DNA of 64,000 nt from Microbacterium salsuginis. Its GTDB lineage: Bacteria > Actinomycetota > Actinomycetes > Actinomycetales > Microbacteriaceae. Under the pieces are notes generated by a model. It was not told the DNA's origin and made no database searches. It saw nothing but the letters and a program-made list of their open reading frames with translations. Position 1 is the first letter of the stretch. Each line of letters begins with the position of its first letter. The position numbers were made by a program, and so were the translations under genes. Positions 28,900-38,832 of this stretch are shown here, in pieces. The stretch is from the NCBI RefSeq assembly GCF_012524205.1, contig NZ_JABACI010000002.1:705223-769222 (forward strand), read 5' to 3'.

Positions 28900-28947
28900 A
28901 TACCCCTCGTGGGTATAAACTCGACGGTGTTGTACCCCCAAGGGGTA
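28900..28947 (+). promoter_or_regulatory. Two CsoR-type operators at the cop promoter
   Basis: ATACCCCTCGTGGGTAT (28900-28916) and TACCCCCAAGGGGTA (28933-28947) are GC-core palindromes of the CsoR type (TACCCC...GGGGTA). A -10-like TATAAA (28914-28919) lies between them. CsoR, encoded by the third gene, is expected to bind here without copper and release with Cu(I). Confidence 0.82.
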
Positions 28948-28975
28948 TCCAGAATCCGGAAGAAGGAGTCCACCA

Positions 28976-29185
28976 ATGGCTGAGTTCGAGTACACCGTGA
29001 CGGGCATGACCTGCGGGCACTGCGAAGCGTCGGTGCGCGGCGAGGTGTCGAAGATCGCGGGCGTCCAGGACGTGCGCGTGAGCGCAGCATCCGGTTCCCT
29101 CACCATCGTCGCCTCGGGTGAGGTCGCCGACGACGCCGTCCTCGCGGCCGTCGACGAGGCCGGCTACAGCGCGGTGCGCGCCTGA
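28976..29185 (+). CDS. copZ: Copper chaperone CopZ
   Basis: 69 residues, a single HMA domain with the Cu(I) motif MTCGHC at 11-16 and the conserved aromatic EAGYSA near the end. Delivers Cu(I) to CopA. Good ribosome site AGAAGGAG. Its stop overlaps the copA start. Confidence 0.93.
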   Translation: MAEFEYTVTGMTCGHCEASVRGEVSKIAGVQDVRVSAASGSLTIVASGEVADDAVLAAVDEAGYSAVRA

Positions 29186-31620
29186 TGGTGCCCTCGGCCC
29201 CGGCCGCCCGGGTCGAACTCGAGATCGGCGGCATGACGTGCGCCTCGTGCGCCGCACGGATCGAGAAGCGCCTGAACCGGCTGGACGGGGTCGAGGCATC
29301 CGTCAACTACGCCACCGAGAAGGCGGTCGTCAACGCGCCGGAGGGCTTCGACCCGCAGACGCTCATCGACGAGGTCGTCAAGACCGGCTACACGGCGGCG
29401 CTCCCCCAGCCGCCCGCGGCAGAAGCAGAGCCCGCGGCCGCGCATGACTCCGAGCTGACCGGGCTGCGTCAGCGGCTCATCGGCTCGATCGTGCTGTCGG
29501 TGCCGGTGATCCTGCTCGCGATGATCCCCGCGCTGCAGTTCACGTACTGGCAGTGGGCCTCGCTGGCCCTCGCCGCGCCGGTCGTGGTGTGGGGCGCCTG
29601 GCCGTTCCACCGGGCTGCCTGGGTGAACCTGCGCCACGGCGCCGCCACCATGGACACCCTCATCTCCCTCGGCGTGTCGGCGGCGTTCCTGTGGTCGCTG
29701 TACGCGCTCTTCCTCGGAACGGCCGGGATGCCGGGCATGACGCACGGCTACGAATGGCCGGTGCTGCTCGGCGGCACCGCGCAGCCGGGTGACGGAGCCG
29801 GAGCCATCTACCTCGAGGTCGCCGCGGGCGTGACGACCTTCGTGCTGGCCGGCCGCTACTTCGAGGTGCGCGCGAAGCGCCGGGCAGGGGCCGCGCTGCG
29901 GGCGCTGCTCGAGATCGGCGCGAAGGACGTCGCCGTGCTGCGCCCCGCGCCCGGCGGCGGGGTCGCCGAGACCCGCGTGGCCATCACCGACCTGCGCGTG
30001 GGCGAGGAGTTCGTGGTGCGCCCGGGCGAGAAGATCGCCACCGACGGCGTCGTGGTCTCGGGAACCTCTGCCGTCGACGCCTCGATGATCACCGGAGAGT
30101 CGGTGCCCGTCGAGGTCGCGCCCGGCGACGCGGTCGTGGGAGCGACCGTCAACGCCGGAGGCCGGCTGGTGGTGCGCGCGACCCGCGTCGGCGACGACAC
30201 GCAGCTGGCGCAGATGGCGCGGCTCGTCGAAGAGGCGCAGTCCGGCAAGGCCAAGGTTCAGCGCCTGGCCGACCGCATCTCGGGCATCTTCGTGCCCATC
30301 GTGCTGGTCATCGCACTCGGCACGCTCGCCGCGTGGCTGCTGGCGGGGGCATCCGCTCCTCTCGCCTTCACCGCGGCGGTCGCTGTGCTCATCATCGCCT
30401 GCCCGTGCGCACTCGGCCTGGCCACTCCGACGGCCCTGCTCGTCGGCACTGGGCGCGGAGCCCAGCTCGGCATCCTGATCAAGGGTCCCGAGGTGCTCGA
30501 GTCGACGCGCGCCGTCGACACCGTCGTGCTCGACAAGACCGGCACCGTGACGACCGGCCGCATGGCGCTGGTCGAGGTCGTCCTGGCATCCGGCCACGAC
30601 GCCGCGCCGGGCGGAGAAATCGTCGCCGGGCGGAGCATCGGCTCCGAATCCGCCGCCGCCGGCGCCAACCTCCGCCGGGCGGACGCCGGGGAGGCAGCAG
30701 ATCTCCGCCGGGCGGAGGTGGCGCAGATTCCGGATGCCGCAGCCCCGGGTCGCACCGAGCTCCTCCGTGTCGCCGGGGCCCTCGAGCACGCGTCCGAGCA
30801 CCCGATCGCGCAGGCGATCGCACGGGCGGCCGCCACCGAGACCGGGCCGCTCCCCGACGTGGAGTCGTTCCAGAACGTGCCCGGCAAGGGCGTGTCGGGC
30901 GTCGTCGAGGGGCACGCGGTGCTCGTCGGGCGCGAGGCGCTCCTCGCGGACTGGGCGCTGACCCTGCCGTCGTCGCTGGCCGACGCGAAGGCACGAGCCG
31001 AGGCATCCGGCCGCACCGCGGTGCTCGTCGCGTGGGACGGCGAGGTCCGCGGGCTGCTCGTGGTCGCCGACCAGGTCAAGCCGACCAGCCGTCAGGCCGT
31101 CACCCAGCTGCGCGCCCTCGGACTCGAGCCTGTGCTGCTCACGGGCGACAACGCTGCGGCTGCCCGCGCGATCGCCGACGAAGTGGACATCGAGCGGGTC
31201 ACCGCCGAGGTGCTGCCGCAAGACAAGGTCGCCGTGATCACCGCGCTGCAGGCGGAGGGCCGCGTCGTGGCCATGGTCGGCGACGGCGTGAACGACGCCG
31301 CCGCCCTCGCGCAGGCCGACCTGGGCCTGGCGATGGGGACGGGAACGGATGCCGCGATCGAGGCGTCCGACATCACCCTCGTCCGCGGCGACCTGCGCAG
31401 CGCCGCCGACGCGATCCGCCTGTCGCGCACGACGTTCCGCACGATCCGCGTCAACCTGTTCTGGGCGTTCGCGTATAACGTGGCGGCGATCCCTCTCGCC
31501 GCGCTGGGACTGCTCAGCCCCATGATCGCCGGCGCGGCGATGGCGCTCTCGAGCGTCTTCGTTGTGGGCAACAGCCTGCGACTGCGCCGCTTCCGCTCCC
31601 ACAATGGCCCAGCTACATAA
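29185..31620 (+). CDS. copA: Copper-exporting P1B-type ATPase
   Basis: 811 residues. One N-terminal metal domain (MTCASC, 17-22), eight expected membrane helices, the actuator ITGES, the membrane metal site CPC (406-408), phosphorylation site DKTGT (450-454), the nucleotide-binding [12 protein letters not shown], and GDGVND. Pumps Cu(I) out of the cell. Oddity: between DKTGT and EHASEHP there is an extra Ala/Arg-rich segment of about 50 residues ([14 protein letters not shown], then [17 protein letters not shown]) that other CopA proteins lack as far as I recall; it is made by repeat-like DNA at 30600-30750. Confidence 0.95.
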   Translation: MVPSAPAARVELEIGGMTCASCAARIEKRLNRLDGVEASVNYATEKAVVNAPEGFDPQTLIDEVVKTGYTAALPQPPAAEAEPAAAHDSELTGLRQRLIGSIVLSVPVILLAMIPALQFTYWQWASLALAAPVVVWGAWPFHRAAWVNLRHGAATMDTLISLGVSAAFLWSLYALFLGTAGMPGMTHGYEWPVLLGGTAQPGDGAGAIYLEVAAGVTTFVLAGRYFEVRAKRRAGAALRALLEIGAKDVAVLRPAPGGGVAETRVAITDLRVGEEFVVRPGEKIATDGVVVSGTSAVDASMITGESVPVEVAPGDAVVGATVNAGGRLVVRATRVGDDTQLAQMARLVEEAQSGKAKVQRLADRISGIFVPIVLVIALGTLAAWLLAGASAPLAFTAAVAVLIIACPCALGLATPTALLVGTGRGAQLGILIKGPEVLESTRAVDTVVLDKTGTVTTGRMALVEVVLASGHDAAPGGEIVAGRSIGSESAAAGANLRRADAGEAADLRRAEVAQIPDAAAPGRTELLRVAGALEHASEHPIAQAIARAAATETGPLPDVESFQNVPGKGVSGVVEGHAVLVGREALLADWALTLPSSLADAKARAEASGRTAVLVAWDGEVRGLLVVADQVKPTSRQAVTQLRALGLEPVLLTGDNAAAARAIADEVDIERVTAEVLPQDKVAVITALQAEGRVVAMVGDGVNDAAALAQADLGLAMGTGTDAAIEASDITLVRGDLRSAADAIRLSRTTFRTIRVNLFWAFAYNVAAIPLAALGLLSPMIAGAAMALSSVFVVGNSLRLRRFRSHNGPAT
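30600..30750 (+). repeat. Repeat-like insert in the copA N-domain
   Basis: Four copies of CGCCGGGCGGA lie within about 110 bases (near 30605, 30624, 30676 and 30706). GGCGGAGAAATC near the left and GATCTCCGCC near the right can pair, making an imperfect palindrome. The segment is in frame and lies in the loop between the phosphorylation site and the nucleotide-binding motif. Confidence 0.6.
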
Positions 31621-31655
31621 TGAACCTGATTCACAATGAACCTGAAGGACGAAGC

Positions 31656-31967
31656 ATGACCGATGCAGCGACCGCGGTGGACCACGGCCACCACGGGTAT
31701 ATCACCGACAAGGACAAGTACCTCAATCGCATGAAGCGGATCGAGGGTCAGGCCCGCGGCATCCACAAGATGGTCGAGGACGAGAAGTACTGCATCGACA
31801 TCCTGACGCAGATCAGCGCCCTCACCTCCGCCCTCGAGGCCGTCGCCGTCGGGCTGCTCGACGACCACCTGCGCCACTGCGTGGTCGACGCCGCGCGCCT
31901 GGGCGGCGCCGAGGCCGACGCGAAGATCACCGAGGCCACGCAGGCCATCGCCCGTCTTGTCCGCTGA
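31656..31967 (+). CDS. csoR: Copper-sensing repressor CsoR
   Basis: 103 residues, all-helical CsoR/RcnR family. The Cu(I) ligands Cys46, His71 and Cys75 show the exact spacing of the C-H-C set in mycobacterial CsoR. Last gene of copZ-copA-csoR, so it is autoregulated through the two palindromes before copZ. ATG at 31656 follows GAAGGAC. Confidence 0.93.
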   Translation: MTDAATAVDHGHHGYITDKDKYLNRMKRIEGQARGIHKMVEDEKYCIDILTQISALTSALEAVAVGLLDDHLRHCVVDAARLGGAEADAKITEATQAIARLVR

Positions 31968-32011
31968 GTCGAAGCCGCTGGGCCTCCGGGCGGGTTGATA
32001 CCCGGGCTCGG

Positions 32012-32080
32012 TTGAGAAACCGCATGTAGGTTGAGGCACCGCGGCTCACGCGGTGTTTCAACCTACGCGTGGTTTCTCAA
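32012..32080 (+). repeat. Family C hairpin, copy 1
   Basis: 31-base arms 32012-32042 and 32050-32080 (outer TTGAGAAACC / GGTTTCTCAA, middle GTAGGTTGA / TCAACCTAC) around GGCTCAC. 26 of 31 positions pair exactly, and four of the five others are G-U pairs if the plus strand is transcribed, the direction of the cop operon. Confidence 0.85.
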
Positions 32081-32193
32081 GCTCAAGGGCCGCGCCGAGG
32101 GCGCCCACGCCGCACGCGCGCCGCGCCCACGCACGACCCGAGGTGATCCGCCCGGCGGGGCTCGGGGCCCCGGCGGGAGAAACCACAAGTCGG

Positions 32194-32262
32194 TTGAGAA
32201 ACCACATGTCGGTTCAGACACCACAGCTCACGCGGTGGTTCAACCTACGCGTGGTTTCTCAA
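32194..32262 (+). repeat. Family C hairpin, copy 2
   Basis: 69 bases, same length and outer arms as copy 1 (TTGAGAAACC / GGTTTCTCAA), with the right half nearly identical and the left half more diverged. Confidence 0.85.
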
Positions 32263-32450
32263 GCTCAAGGAGCCTGCCCACGCCGCTCAAGGAGCGCGCA
32301 CGCCGCTCAAGGACCCCCGCTCGCCGAGCTAGGAGCGCGCACGCGGAGCAAAGCCCGCGCCCCAACCGCCATGCGGAGCCGCAGGACCGGACGGCGCGAG
32401 CGTCGAAGCAGCGCGACCGTCGAAGCCGCGCGGCCGCCGGGCTCGCGGGA

Positions 32451-33464
32451 TCAGGATGCCGCGGCCACCCGCATGCGCCGGGCGTGGAGCACCGAGTCCA
32501 CCGTGAGCACGGTCAGCGCGACCCACACCAGCGCGAAGCCGACCCAGCGCTCGACCGGCATCGGCTCGCCGAGCACCCACGCGCCGATGATGAACTGCAA
32601 GATCGGCGCCACGAACTGCAGCAGGCCGATCACGGTCAGCGACACGCGGCGCGCGCCGGCCGCGAAGAACAGCAGCGGCACCGCCGTGATGACGCCGGCC
32701 AGGCTCAGCAGAACGGCGTGACCCCAGCCACTGGCACCCATCGTGATGCCCGTGGACGTGCCGACGACGACAAGGATGATCGCGGCGATCGGCATGAGCC
32801 ACAGCGACTCTAGGGTCAGGCCGCTGACGGCATCCACCGATGGTCCGACACGCTTCTTGACCAGACCGTACAGGCTGAAGCTCGCCGCCAGCGTCAGCGC
32901 GATCCACGGGAACGACCTGTACCCGACGATGATCACGACGACCGCGACGGCGGCGATGCCGATCGCGACCCACTGCGTGACGCGCAGCCGTTCGCGCAGC
33001 ACGAGCACCGCCAGAAGCACCGTGGCGATGGGGTTGATGAAGTACCCGAGGCTGGTCTCGATGACGTTCTCGTTGAGCGCCCCGAACATGAAGACCTGCC
33101 AGTTCACATAGATCAGCAGGCCGGCGATCACCGTCAGTCCCAGCACGCGCGGCTGCCGGAAGATCGCCGCGAGCCGCCCCCACGTGCGCGTGACGGTCAG
33201 CAGCAGGGCGCAGAACACCAGCGACAGCACGATGCGCCACGCCACCAGCTCGAACGGTCCGGTCGGCGCGAGCAGCACGAAGTACAGCGGCAGGAAGCCC
33301 CACAGGAAGTACGCCGAGAACGCGTACACGCCGCCGAGACTGCGTTCGCGAGAGAGATCGGCGGATGCCGGGGGCAACGCCACCCCGGCCGTCGATGCCG
33401 CGGACTCGGCCAGTTCGTCGGTGTCCCCTCCGGTGGGGTTCTCGGAGGGTTCGCGGCTCACCAC
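32451..33464 (-). CDS. rarD: RarD-type EamA family permease
   Basis: 337 residues with ten hydrophobic helices in two EamA-like halves. GGVYAFSAYFLWGFLPLYFVLL at the start and ETSLGYFINPIATVLLAVLVL are characteristic of RarD, named after chloramphenicol sensitivity in other bacteria; the true substrate is unknown. The N-terminal ~40 residues before the first helix are low-complexity and poorly supported as a start. Single gene. Confidence 0.88.
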   Translation of the reverse strand: MVSREPSENPTGGDTDELAESAASTAGVALPPASADLSRERSLGGVYAFSAYFLWGFLPLYFVLLAPTGPFELVAWRIVLSLVFCALLLTVTRTWGRLAAIFRQPRVLGLTVIAGLLIYVNWQVFMFGALNENVIETSLGYFINPIATVLLAVLVLRERLRVTQWVAIGIAAVAVVVIIVGYRSFPWIALTLAASFSLYGLVKKRVGPSVDAVSGLTLESLWLMPIAAIILVVVGTSTGITMGASGWGHAVLLSLAGVITAVPLLFFAAGARRVSLTVIGLLQFVAPILQFIIGAWVLGEPMPVERWVGFALVWVALTVLTVDSVLHARRMRVAAAS

Positions 33465-33512
33465 CTCAGCCTAATGAGCGCCGCCGACCCCGGGTCGCCG
33501 CGCCCGGGAATG

Positions 33513-33548
33513 CGAGAGGGCCGGATGCCACGGCATCCGGCCCTCTCG
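33513..33548 (-). terminator. Terminator of groES
   Basis: Near-perfect stem of 17 bases, CGAGAGGGCCGGATGCC and complement, again made of inverted CGGATGCC octamers, about 23 bases after the groES stop. Confidence 0.87.
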
Positions 33549-33570
33549 AAGCTGCGCTGTGCGCCGGGGC

Positions 33571-33867
33571 TCAGCGGACGACGACCGCCAGGACGTCGCG
33601 AGCCGAGAGCACCAGGAACTCGTCGGCGCCGAACTTGACCTCGGTCCCGCCGTACTTGCTGTAGAGCACACGGTCGCCGACGGCGACGTCGAGCGGGACG
33701 CGGTTGCCGTTGTCGTCGATGCGGCCGGGGCCGACGGCGACGACTTCACCCTCCTGGGGCTTCTCCTTGGCAGTGTCGGGGATGACGAGGCCACTTGCGG
33801 TGGTCTGCTCGGCCTCGACCTGCTTGATGACGATGCGGTCCTCGAGCGGCTTGATGGAAACCGACAC
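33571..33867 (-). CDS. groES: Co-chaperonin GroES
   Basis: 98 residues: [21 protein letters not shown] with the mobile loop, then VVAVGPGR and [15 protein letters not shown], the family signature. It caps GroEL. No groEL follows; the terminator shows it is monocistronic here, so groEL is elsewhere. Two CIRCE boxes precede it. Confidence 0.97.
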   Translation of the reverse strand: MSVSIKPLEDRIVIKQVEAEQTTASGLVIPDTAKEKPQEGEVVAVGPGRIDDNGNRVPLDVAVGDRVLYSKYGGTEVKFGADEFLVLSARDVLAVVVR

Positions 33868-33902
33868 GGTCTACCTCTTCTTTCCTTGAGACTGAAGACT
33901 CG

Positions 33903-33929
33903 TTAGCACCCGCACAGTGAGAGTGCTAA
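33903..33929 (-). promoter_or_regulatory. CIRCE element, promoter-proximal
   Basis: TTAGCACCC-N9-GAGTGCTAA, one mismatch from the CIRCE consensus TTAGCACTC-N9-GAGTGCTAA, the operator of the HrcA heat-shock repressor. Confidence 0.92.
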
Positions 33930-33934
33930 CGCCA

Positions 33935-33964
33935 AGTGTAGGCAAGTGATTGGCACTCCTGCAA
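33935..33964 (-). promoter_or_regulatory. groES promoter between the CIRCE boxes
   Basis: On the minus strand a -35-like TTGCAG (33964-33959) and a -10-like TACACT (33940-33935) are 18 bases apart. The -35 lies in the loop of the distal CIRCE box. Confidence 0.6.
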
Positions 33965-33976
33965 CGTGAGTGCCAA
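33950..33976 (-). promoter_or_regulatory. CIRCE element, promoter-distal
   Basis: TTGGCACTC-N9-GAGTGCCAA, a second perfect palindrome of CIRCE type with symmetrical substitutions in both arms, overlapping the -35 region. Confidence 0.87.
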
Positions 33977-34150
33977 TCCATGACGTCGGGACGCTTCCGC
34001 GACGAGAATCCAACCTTTCGGCGCTGACCTCTATACCCGCGCCGGATGCGGATGTATCATCGCAACGTCGCGTGCCTCTACCACTGGGAATGGTCGGCCG
34101 CGGTGCGAGATCGGGGGAGCTCGCCGCTACATTGCTGGGGGCAAGTCTTC

Positions 34151-36148
34151 ATGGGTGTGTCATATTTCCTTGCTGTCGACGTGGGAACGAGCCGCGTGGG
34201 GGCGGCCACAGCGACGCTCAGCGCGGATGGAAGCATCACCGCGACATCGTTCGCGCTCGGGCGCAAGAGCGACAGCGTGGCCACCGTCGTCTTCGTCGCC
34301 GAAGACGGCGACCTCTTGTTCGGCGACGCCGCCGAACGGCGCGGGGTCACGCAGCCGGAACGGCTGATCCGCGAGTTCAAGCGCAGCATCGGCGACGAAG
34401 TGCCGCTCATGGTCGGCGGTCAGGCGATCCGCACCGAGCAGCTGTACGCGCGCACCGTCGCCTCCGTGATCGAGATGGTCACCGAGCGCGAGGGCGCAGC
34501 GCCGGACGGCGTCGCCCTGACCCATCCGGCGATGTGGGGCCCCCACCGCCTGGGGCTGGTCCGCGCCGCGCTGGACGCCGTCGGCGTCGGCGAGGTGACC
34601 TTCATCACCGAGCCCGAAGCGGCCGCCCGTCACTACGAGGCCGCTCGCACGCTCCAGGACGGAGAGACCCTGGCGGTCTACGACCTCGGCGGCGGCACGT
34701 TCGACTCGGTCATCCTGCGCAAGCACGGCGAATCCTTCGAGGTGGTCGGCGAACCGGTCGGACTCGACAATCTGGGAGGAGCCGACTTCGACGACGACGT
34801 GCTCCGCCACGTCCTGCGCGCCGCGGAGGTCCCGGCCGAAGCCCTGGAGGATGCCTCCCCCGACGCCCGCATCGCGCTCTCGCAGCTGCGTCGCGAGTGC
34901 GTCGATGCCAAGGAGGCGCTCTCGTTCGACTCCGACGTCGTGATCCCCGTGCTGCTCCCTGCCGGTCGCTCCAGCGTGCGACTGACGCGGGCGGAGTTCG
35001 AGGACATGATCGATGAATCGGTCGAGCAGACCGTGGACGCGCTCGAGGACGCCCTCGACGCGGCCGATGTCGACGCCCAGGATCTCGAGTCGATCCTCCT
35101 CATCGGCGGATCGTCCCGCATCCCGCTGGTCACGCAGCGTCTGTCGGAGCGACTGGATCGCCCCACCGCGATCGATGCCGACCCCAAATCGTCCATCGCG
35201 CTCGGGGCGGCCCGTACCGCACTCGTCCGCGCTCTGGATCGCGACCTCGGCGTCTCGAGCGAACTCGCGCTCTGGGACGATGCCGCCGCCGCGGGCGAGC
35301 TCGACCTCATTCCCACTGCGCCGGCCTCGGTGCTCGCCGCGCCGATCGGCCCCATCGCCGGACGCTCGGCGCCGAGCGTCCGCCACATCATGGCGATCTC
35401 GGGCGGAGCCATCGTCGTGGCCGCCGCCATCGTGTTCGGGAGCACGATGACCGCCGGCTCGGGACTGAGCGCGTTCTTCGCGCCGTCGGCGTCGGAGTCC
35501 ACGCCGACGCCCACGCCCGAAGCCGAGACGTTGGAGACGGAACCGGATGCCGCGCCCGACACCGCGCCCGTGACCGCACCGGTCGTCGCGCCCGAGCAGC
35601 AGCAGACCACGCCACGCAGCACACCGCCGCGCCGCAGTCAGAAGCCCGTCACGAAGCCCAAGGCGGACGCCGCTCCGGCGCCGAAGCCGACGAAGGGCGC
35701 GCAGACGCCGCCGCGCCCCACCGCGGACGCTGGCACCAGCACACCCTCGACCAACACCGAGACCACCGACACGACGGACCCCGGCACGACCGACCCTGGC
35801 ACCACCGACCCCGGCACGACCGACCCCGGCACCACCGACCCCGGCACCACCGACCCCGGCACCACCGACCCCGGCACCACCGACCCCGGCACCACCGACC
35901 CCGGCACCACCGACCCCGGCACCACCGACCCCGGCACCACCGACCCCGGCACCACCGACCCCGGCACCACCGACCCCGGCACCACCGACCCCGGCACCAC
36001 CGACCCCGGCACCACCGACCCCGGCACCACCGACCCCGGCACCACCGACCCCGGCACCACCGACCCCGGCACCACCGATCCGCCCGCCGACCCGCCGCCC
36101 GCCGAACCACAACCCGCGGCCACTCCCGACCCGAACACGCCCACCTGA
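34151..36148 (+). CDS. Membrane-anchored Hsp70-like protein with extracellular repeat stalk
   Basis: About 665 residues. An actin-like ATPase fold of the Hsp70 class ([12 protein letters not shown], the phosphate loop [11 protein letters not shown] near 178, and [12 protein letters not shown]) is followed not by a substrate-binding domain but by a membrane helix ([18 protein letters not shown], about 414-432) and a Pro/Thr-rich outer region ending in about 20 copies of TTDPG. A cytoplasmic nucleotide-driven sensor coupled to the wall is a reasonable inference. The ATG at 34151 is the first in-frame codon before the ATPase fold. A LuxR regulator starts 20 bases downstream; this pair heads the ini-type locus. 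Confidence 0.85.
   Translation: MGVSYFLAVDVGTSRVGAATATLSADGSITATSFALGRKSDSVATVVFVAEDGDLLFGDAAERRGVTQPERLIREFKRSIGDEVPLMVGGQAIRTEQLYARTVASVIEMVTEREGAAPDGVALTHPAMWGPHRLGLVRAALDAVGVGEVTFITEPEAAARHYEAARTLQDGETLAVYDLGGGTFDSVILRKHGESFEVVGEPVGLDNLGGADFDDDVLRHVLRAAEVPAEALEDASPDARIALSQLRRECVDAKEALSFDSDVVIPVLLPAGRSSVRLTRAEFEDMIDESVEQTVDALEDALDAADVDAQDLESILLIGGSSRIPLVTQRLSERLDRPTAIDADPKSSIALGAARTALVRALDRDLGVSSELALWDDAAAAGELDLIPTAPASVLAAPIGPIAGRSAPSVRHIMAISGGAIVVAAAIVFGSTMTAGSGLSAFFAPSASESTPTPTPEAETLETEPDAAPDTAPVTAPVVAPEQQQTTPRSTPPRRSQKPVTKPKADAAPAPKPTKGAQTPPRPTADAGTSTPSTNTETTDTTDPGTTDPGTTDPGTTDPGTTDPGTTDPGTTDPGTTDPGTTDPGTTDPGTTDPGTTDPGTTDPGTTDPGTTDPGTTDPGTTDPGTTDPGTTDPGTTDPGTTDPPADPPPAEPQPAATPDPNTPT
35774..36078 (+). 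repeat. 15-base tandem repeat encoding (TTDPG)n
   Basis: About 20 units of ACCGACCCCGGCACC, nearly identical at DNA level except the first few. Such uniformity implies recent slippage expansion and possible length variation between strains. Confidence 0.9.
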
Positions 36149-36167
36149 TCCGCCCCGGCGATCCATC

Positions 36168-38714
36168 ATGCCTACGCCGACATCAATGGTGGCGTCGTTC
36201 TTCGACGCTGCGGATTTCACAGGCCCGCGCTACGCGCGCCCCCTTATCGACGCCCTCACGGCCGGCGATGCGCCGCCTCGCGTGCTCGTCTCAGGGAACG
36301 CAGGATCGGGCAAGACGACCGTGCTCCGCAGCGCGCAGCGGTTCCTCTCGGAGAACGGGATGCCGCTGGCCGTGCTGAGCAACGACACGGACGTGACCGC
36401 AGTGCCCACGTCGAGCATCCTGCTGGTCGACGACCTGCACCTCGTGCCGGCGGGCCAGCTCCAAGGCCTGGGCGCCCGCGCGTCCGACCCGGAGGCCGCG
36501 CTCGTCGTGACCAGCCGGCCGTGGCCGCTCACGGAAGAGCTGTCGTCCATCGCACGGCATCTCGAGCGCAGCCGCCCGGCCGTCGTGCTCGGCCACCTCA
36601 CGCGCGCCGACGTGCTCGACCACCTCGCGGCGCAGGAGCGCACTCTGCCGCCTGCCTGCCTGGACGCCATCCTTCAGATGACGGGCGGGGTCTCGTGGCT
36701 GGTGTCGGCCGCACTGGCTGCCCATGACGAGCGGGACTGCGAGGCCGACGACGCGCACGCGGCGCTGGCTCGCGTGCTCGAGCAGAACGTGGCGCACCGG
36801 CTCGACGTGCTCGACGACGACGTGCGCCGCATGATCGAGACGATCTGCGTCGTCACCTCCGATGACGGGCCATTGCCCGCCACGCTGCTCGACGACCCGG
36901 AGCGCATCGCCGCGCAGGGCTACGCGGAGGGGCTTCTGCTCCGCGGCGGTCGGCCGGTGCCGATCGTGCAGGCCTCGGTGCGGTCGGGGCTTCCCGTCGG
37001 TCGTCTGGTGGACCTGTTCTCGAGCTTTCCCGGCGGCGTGGATCCGTTCGCCACCGCCGGCACGGCGGTTCTCGCCGGCGTGCATCACCCGCAGTTGACG
37101 ACCGCGCTCGTCGAGCGCGGCGACCAACTCCTCGAGGCAGACCCCCAACGGGCGCAGCAGCTGTACGGGGCCGCCGCTCAGGCCGGGGCGACCTCGGCGG
37201 CCGACCTCGCGGCCAAGCGGGCGCAGGCCGCGTGGGCGTGCGGTGACATCGATGGGGCCGCCCAGCTGATCGACCAGGCGATCGCCGCCGCGGATGGTTC
37301 CCCCGCCACGTCGGCGCGCGTCGCCGACACCGCGGCGGCGACCTGGTCGATGCGCGGGATGCTCGAGACCGGGTGCGGCTTCTACGACGTCTTCGCGCCC
37401 ACCAGTGCCGAGGCATCCGTCCGCGCCATGGTGGCCCGCTTCGGGGTCGGCGACGCGGGGTCGGCTGCGGAAGAGCCCGATAGCGCCTCGATGGCGGCAC
37501 CCTCGACCCTCGGTGTCGCGATGAGGCTGCTGCGGCGTGGGCTGCTGGAGACGCTGACCCCGGGACGCGCCGAGTCGGCACTGGCCGATCTGGTGCGCGC
37601 ATCGCACCTCTACACGTCGTCGCAGAGCTCGACCCCGATGCCGGAGCACCCAGCGATCATCGCGGCGGTCGTCGCCATCAGCAGCGGTGACCTCTCCACG
37701 GCCCGCTCGGTGATCGACTCCGCCGTCGAAGGACACACCGGCACCCCCTGGGTGCTGTCGCGTCTGCTGCTGTGGCGCTCGTGGATCGCCCTCCAGCAGG
37801 CACGAGGACCCCAGGCCCGCGAAGCGCTGGAGTCCGCTCTCGCGCTGGCGCCGAAGGCCGCGCCGCGCGACGACCTGCTGGTGCAGGCGATCCGCATCGG
37901 CCTGGCGCGGCGCTACGAGGACGCGACCGCTCTCTCGCAGGCGTGGGACAGCGCCCGCGGCGGCCTGCTCGACGCCGACGTCGACCTCTATACGCTGCTG
38001 CCGCTCGCCGAGTTCGTCAGCGCCGGCGCCCGCGTCGGAGATTCGACCACGACGGATCAGCTGCTGACGAACGCGCTCGGCATCGTCAACCGCCTCGGCT
38101 CGCCCGCGCTCTGGTCCGCGCACCTGCGGTGGGCAGGCATCCAGGAGGGAATCCTCAGCGACCATCCCGACGCCCTGAGCCCGCACGCACGCGCCCTGGT
38201 CGATGCCGCACCCACGAGTCACGTCGCCGCCACGATGGCCAAGGCGGGACGCCTGTGGACGTCGGTGCTGGCCGGCTCGGTGGACGTCGACGAGATCGAG
38301 TCGGCGTCGCACGCGCTCGCGGGCATCGGATTGCAGTGGGATGCCGCGCGGCTGGCCGGTCAGGGAGCAGGGCGCGCGTCGGACCGCAAGGTCTCAGCAC
38401 GGCTGCTCGCCTGCGCGCGGGAACTGCACCCGCCCGAGAACGTCCGTCCCGCCGACCCCGACGTCGAGAGCACCGGACCGATCCGGACCGTGTCGGTCGC
38501 GGGTCTGAGCGAGCGCGAGACGGATGTCGCCCGCTTGGTCGTCCAAGGCAAGACGTACGCCGAGATCGGCGAGACGATCTTCATCTCGCCGCGCACCGCA
38601 GAGCACCACATCGCCAGCATCCGGCGGCGCCTCGGCGCCACCTCCCGGTCGGACCTGATCGCCAAGCTGCGCGTCGCGCTGGCGCATTCGGGTGCACCCG
38701 AGCAGGCATCGTGA
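36168..38714 (+). CDS. Large LuxR-family ATP-binding regulator (IniR-like)
   Basis: 848 residues. An N-terminal ATPase domain with Walker A GNAGSGKT (43-50) and Walker B ILLVDDLH, a long helical TPR-like middle, and a C-terminal LuxR helix-turn-helix ([37 protein letters not shown]). Same architecture as MalT/LAL regulators and as the mycobacterial IniR regulator of iniBAC, in line with the ini-type genes around it. Probably activates the two IniB-like transcripts. Follows the Hsp70-like gene by 20 bases. Confidence 0.88.
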   Translation: MPTPTSMVASFFDAADFTGPRYARPLIDALTAGDAPPRVLVSGNAGSGKTTVLRSAQRFLSENGMPLAVLSNDTDVTAVPTSSILLVDDLHLVPAGQLQGLGARASDPEAALVVTSRPWPLTEELSSIARHLERSRPAVVLGHLTRADVLDHLAAQERTLPPACLDAILQMTGGVSWLVSAALAAHDERDCEADDAHAALARVLEQNVAHRLDVLDDDVRRMIETICVVTSDDGPLPATLLDDPERIAAQGYAEGLLLRGGRPVPIVQASVRSGLPVGRLVDLFSSFPGGVDPFATAGTAVLAGVHHPQLTTALVERGDQLLEADPQRAQQLYGAAAQAGATSAADLAAKRAQAAWACGDIDGAAQLIDQAIAAADGSPATSARVADTAAATWSMRGMLETGCGFYDVFAPTSAEASVRAMVARFGVGDAGSAAEEPDSASMAAPSTLGVAMRLLRRGLLETLTPGRAESALADLVRASHLYTSSQSSTPMPEHPAIIAAVVAISSGDLSTARSVIDSAVEGHTGTPWVLSRLLLWRSWIALQQARGPQAREALESALALAPKAAPRDDLLVQAIRIGLARRYEDATALSQAWDSARGGLLDADVDLYTLLPLAEFVSAGARVGDSTTTDQLLTNALGIVNRLGSPALWSAHLRWAGIQEGILSDHPDALSPHARALVDAAPTSHVAATMAKAGRLWTSVLAGSVDVDEIESASHALAGIGLQWDAARLAGQGAGRASDRKVSARLLACARELHPPENVRPADPDVESTGPIRTVSVAGLSERETDVARLVVQGKTYAEIGETIFISPRTAEHHIASIRRRLGATSRSDLIAKLRVALAHSGAPEQAS

Positions 38715-38832
38715 CGGTGCCCCCGCACGAACCCCCTAAAGAGCCCCCACCGATTCGGGGAAACCCCCGATTCGCTGATTGTGAGAAACACCTAATCTCA
38801 GGAATGAGTCTTGAAGTGACAGGAGCCGAGTC

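Larger units (their letters stand above)
31968..32450. other. Gap of 483 bases with two family C hairpins
   Basis: No gene. It contains two 69-base family C palindromes and, around them, short direct repeats (GCTCAAGG at 32081, 32261, 32284 and 32305, the last three following CACGCC-type bases). It lies between the convergent csoR and rarD genes. Confidence 0.75.

Noticed and set aside
34160..36220. Minus-strand open frames opposite the Hsp70-like gene (VVPGS and GGAGV repeats)
   Set aside because: They are complements of the TTDPG-coding repeat and lack starts and domains.
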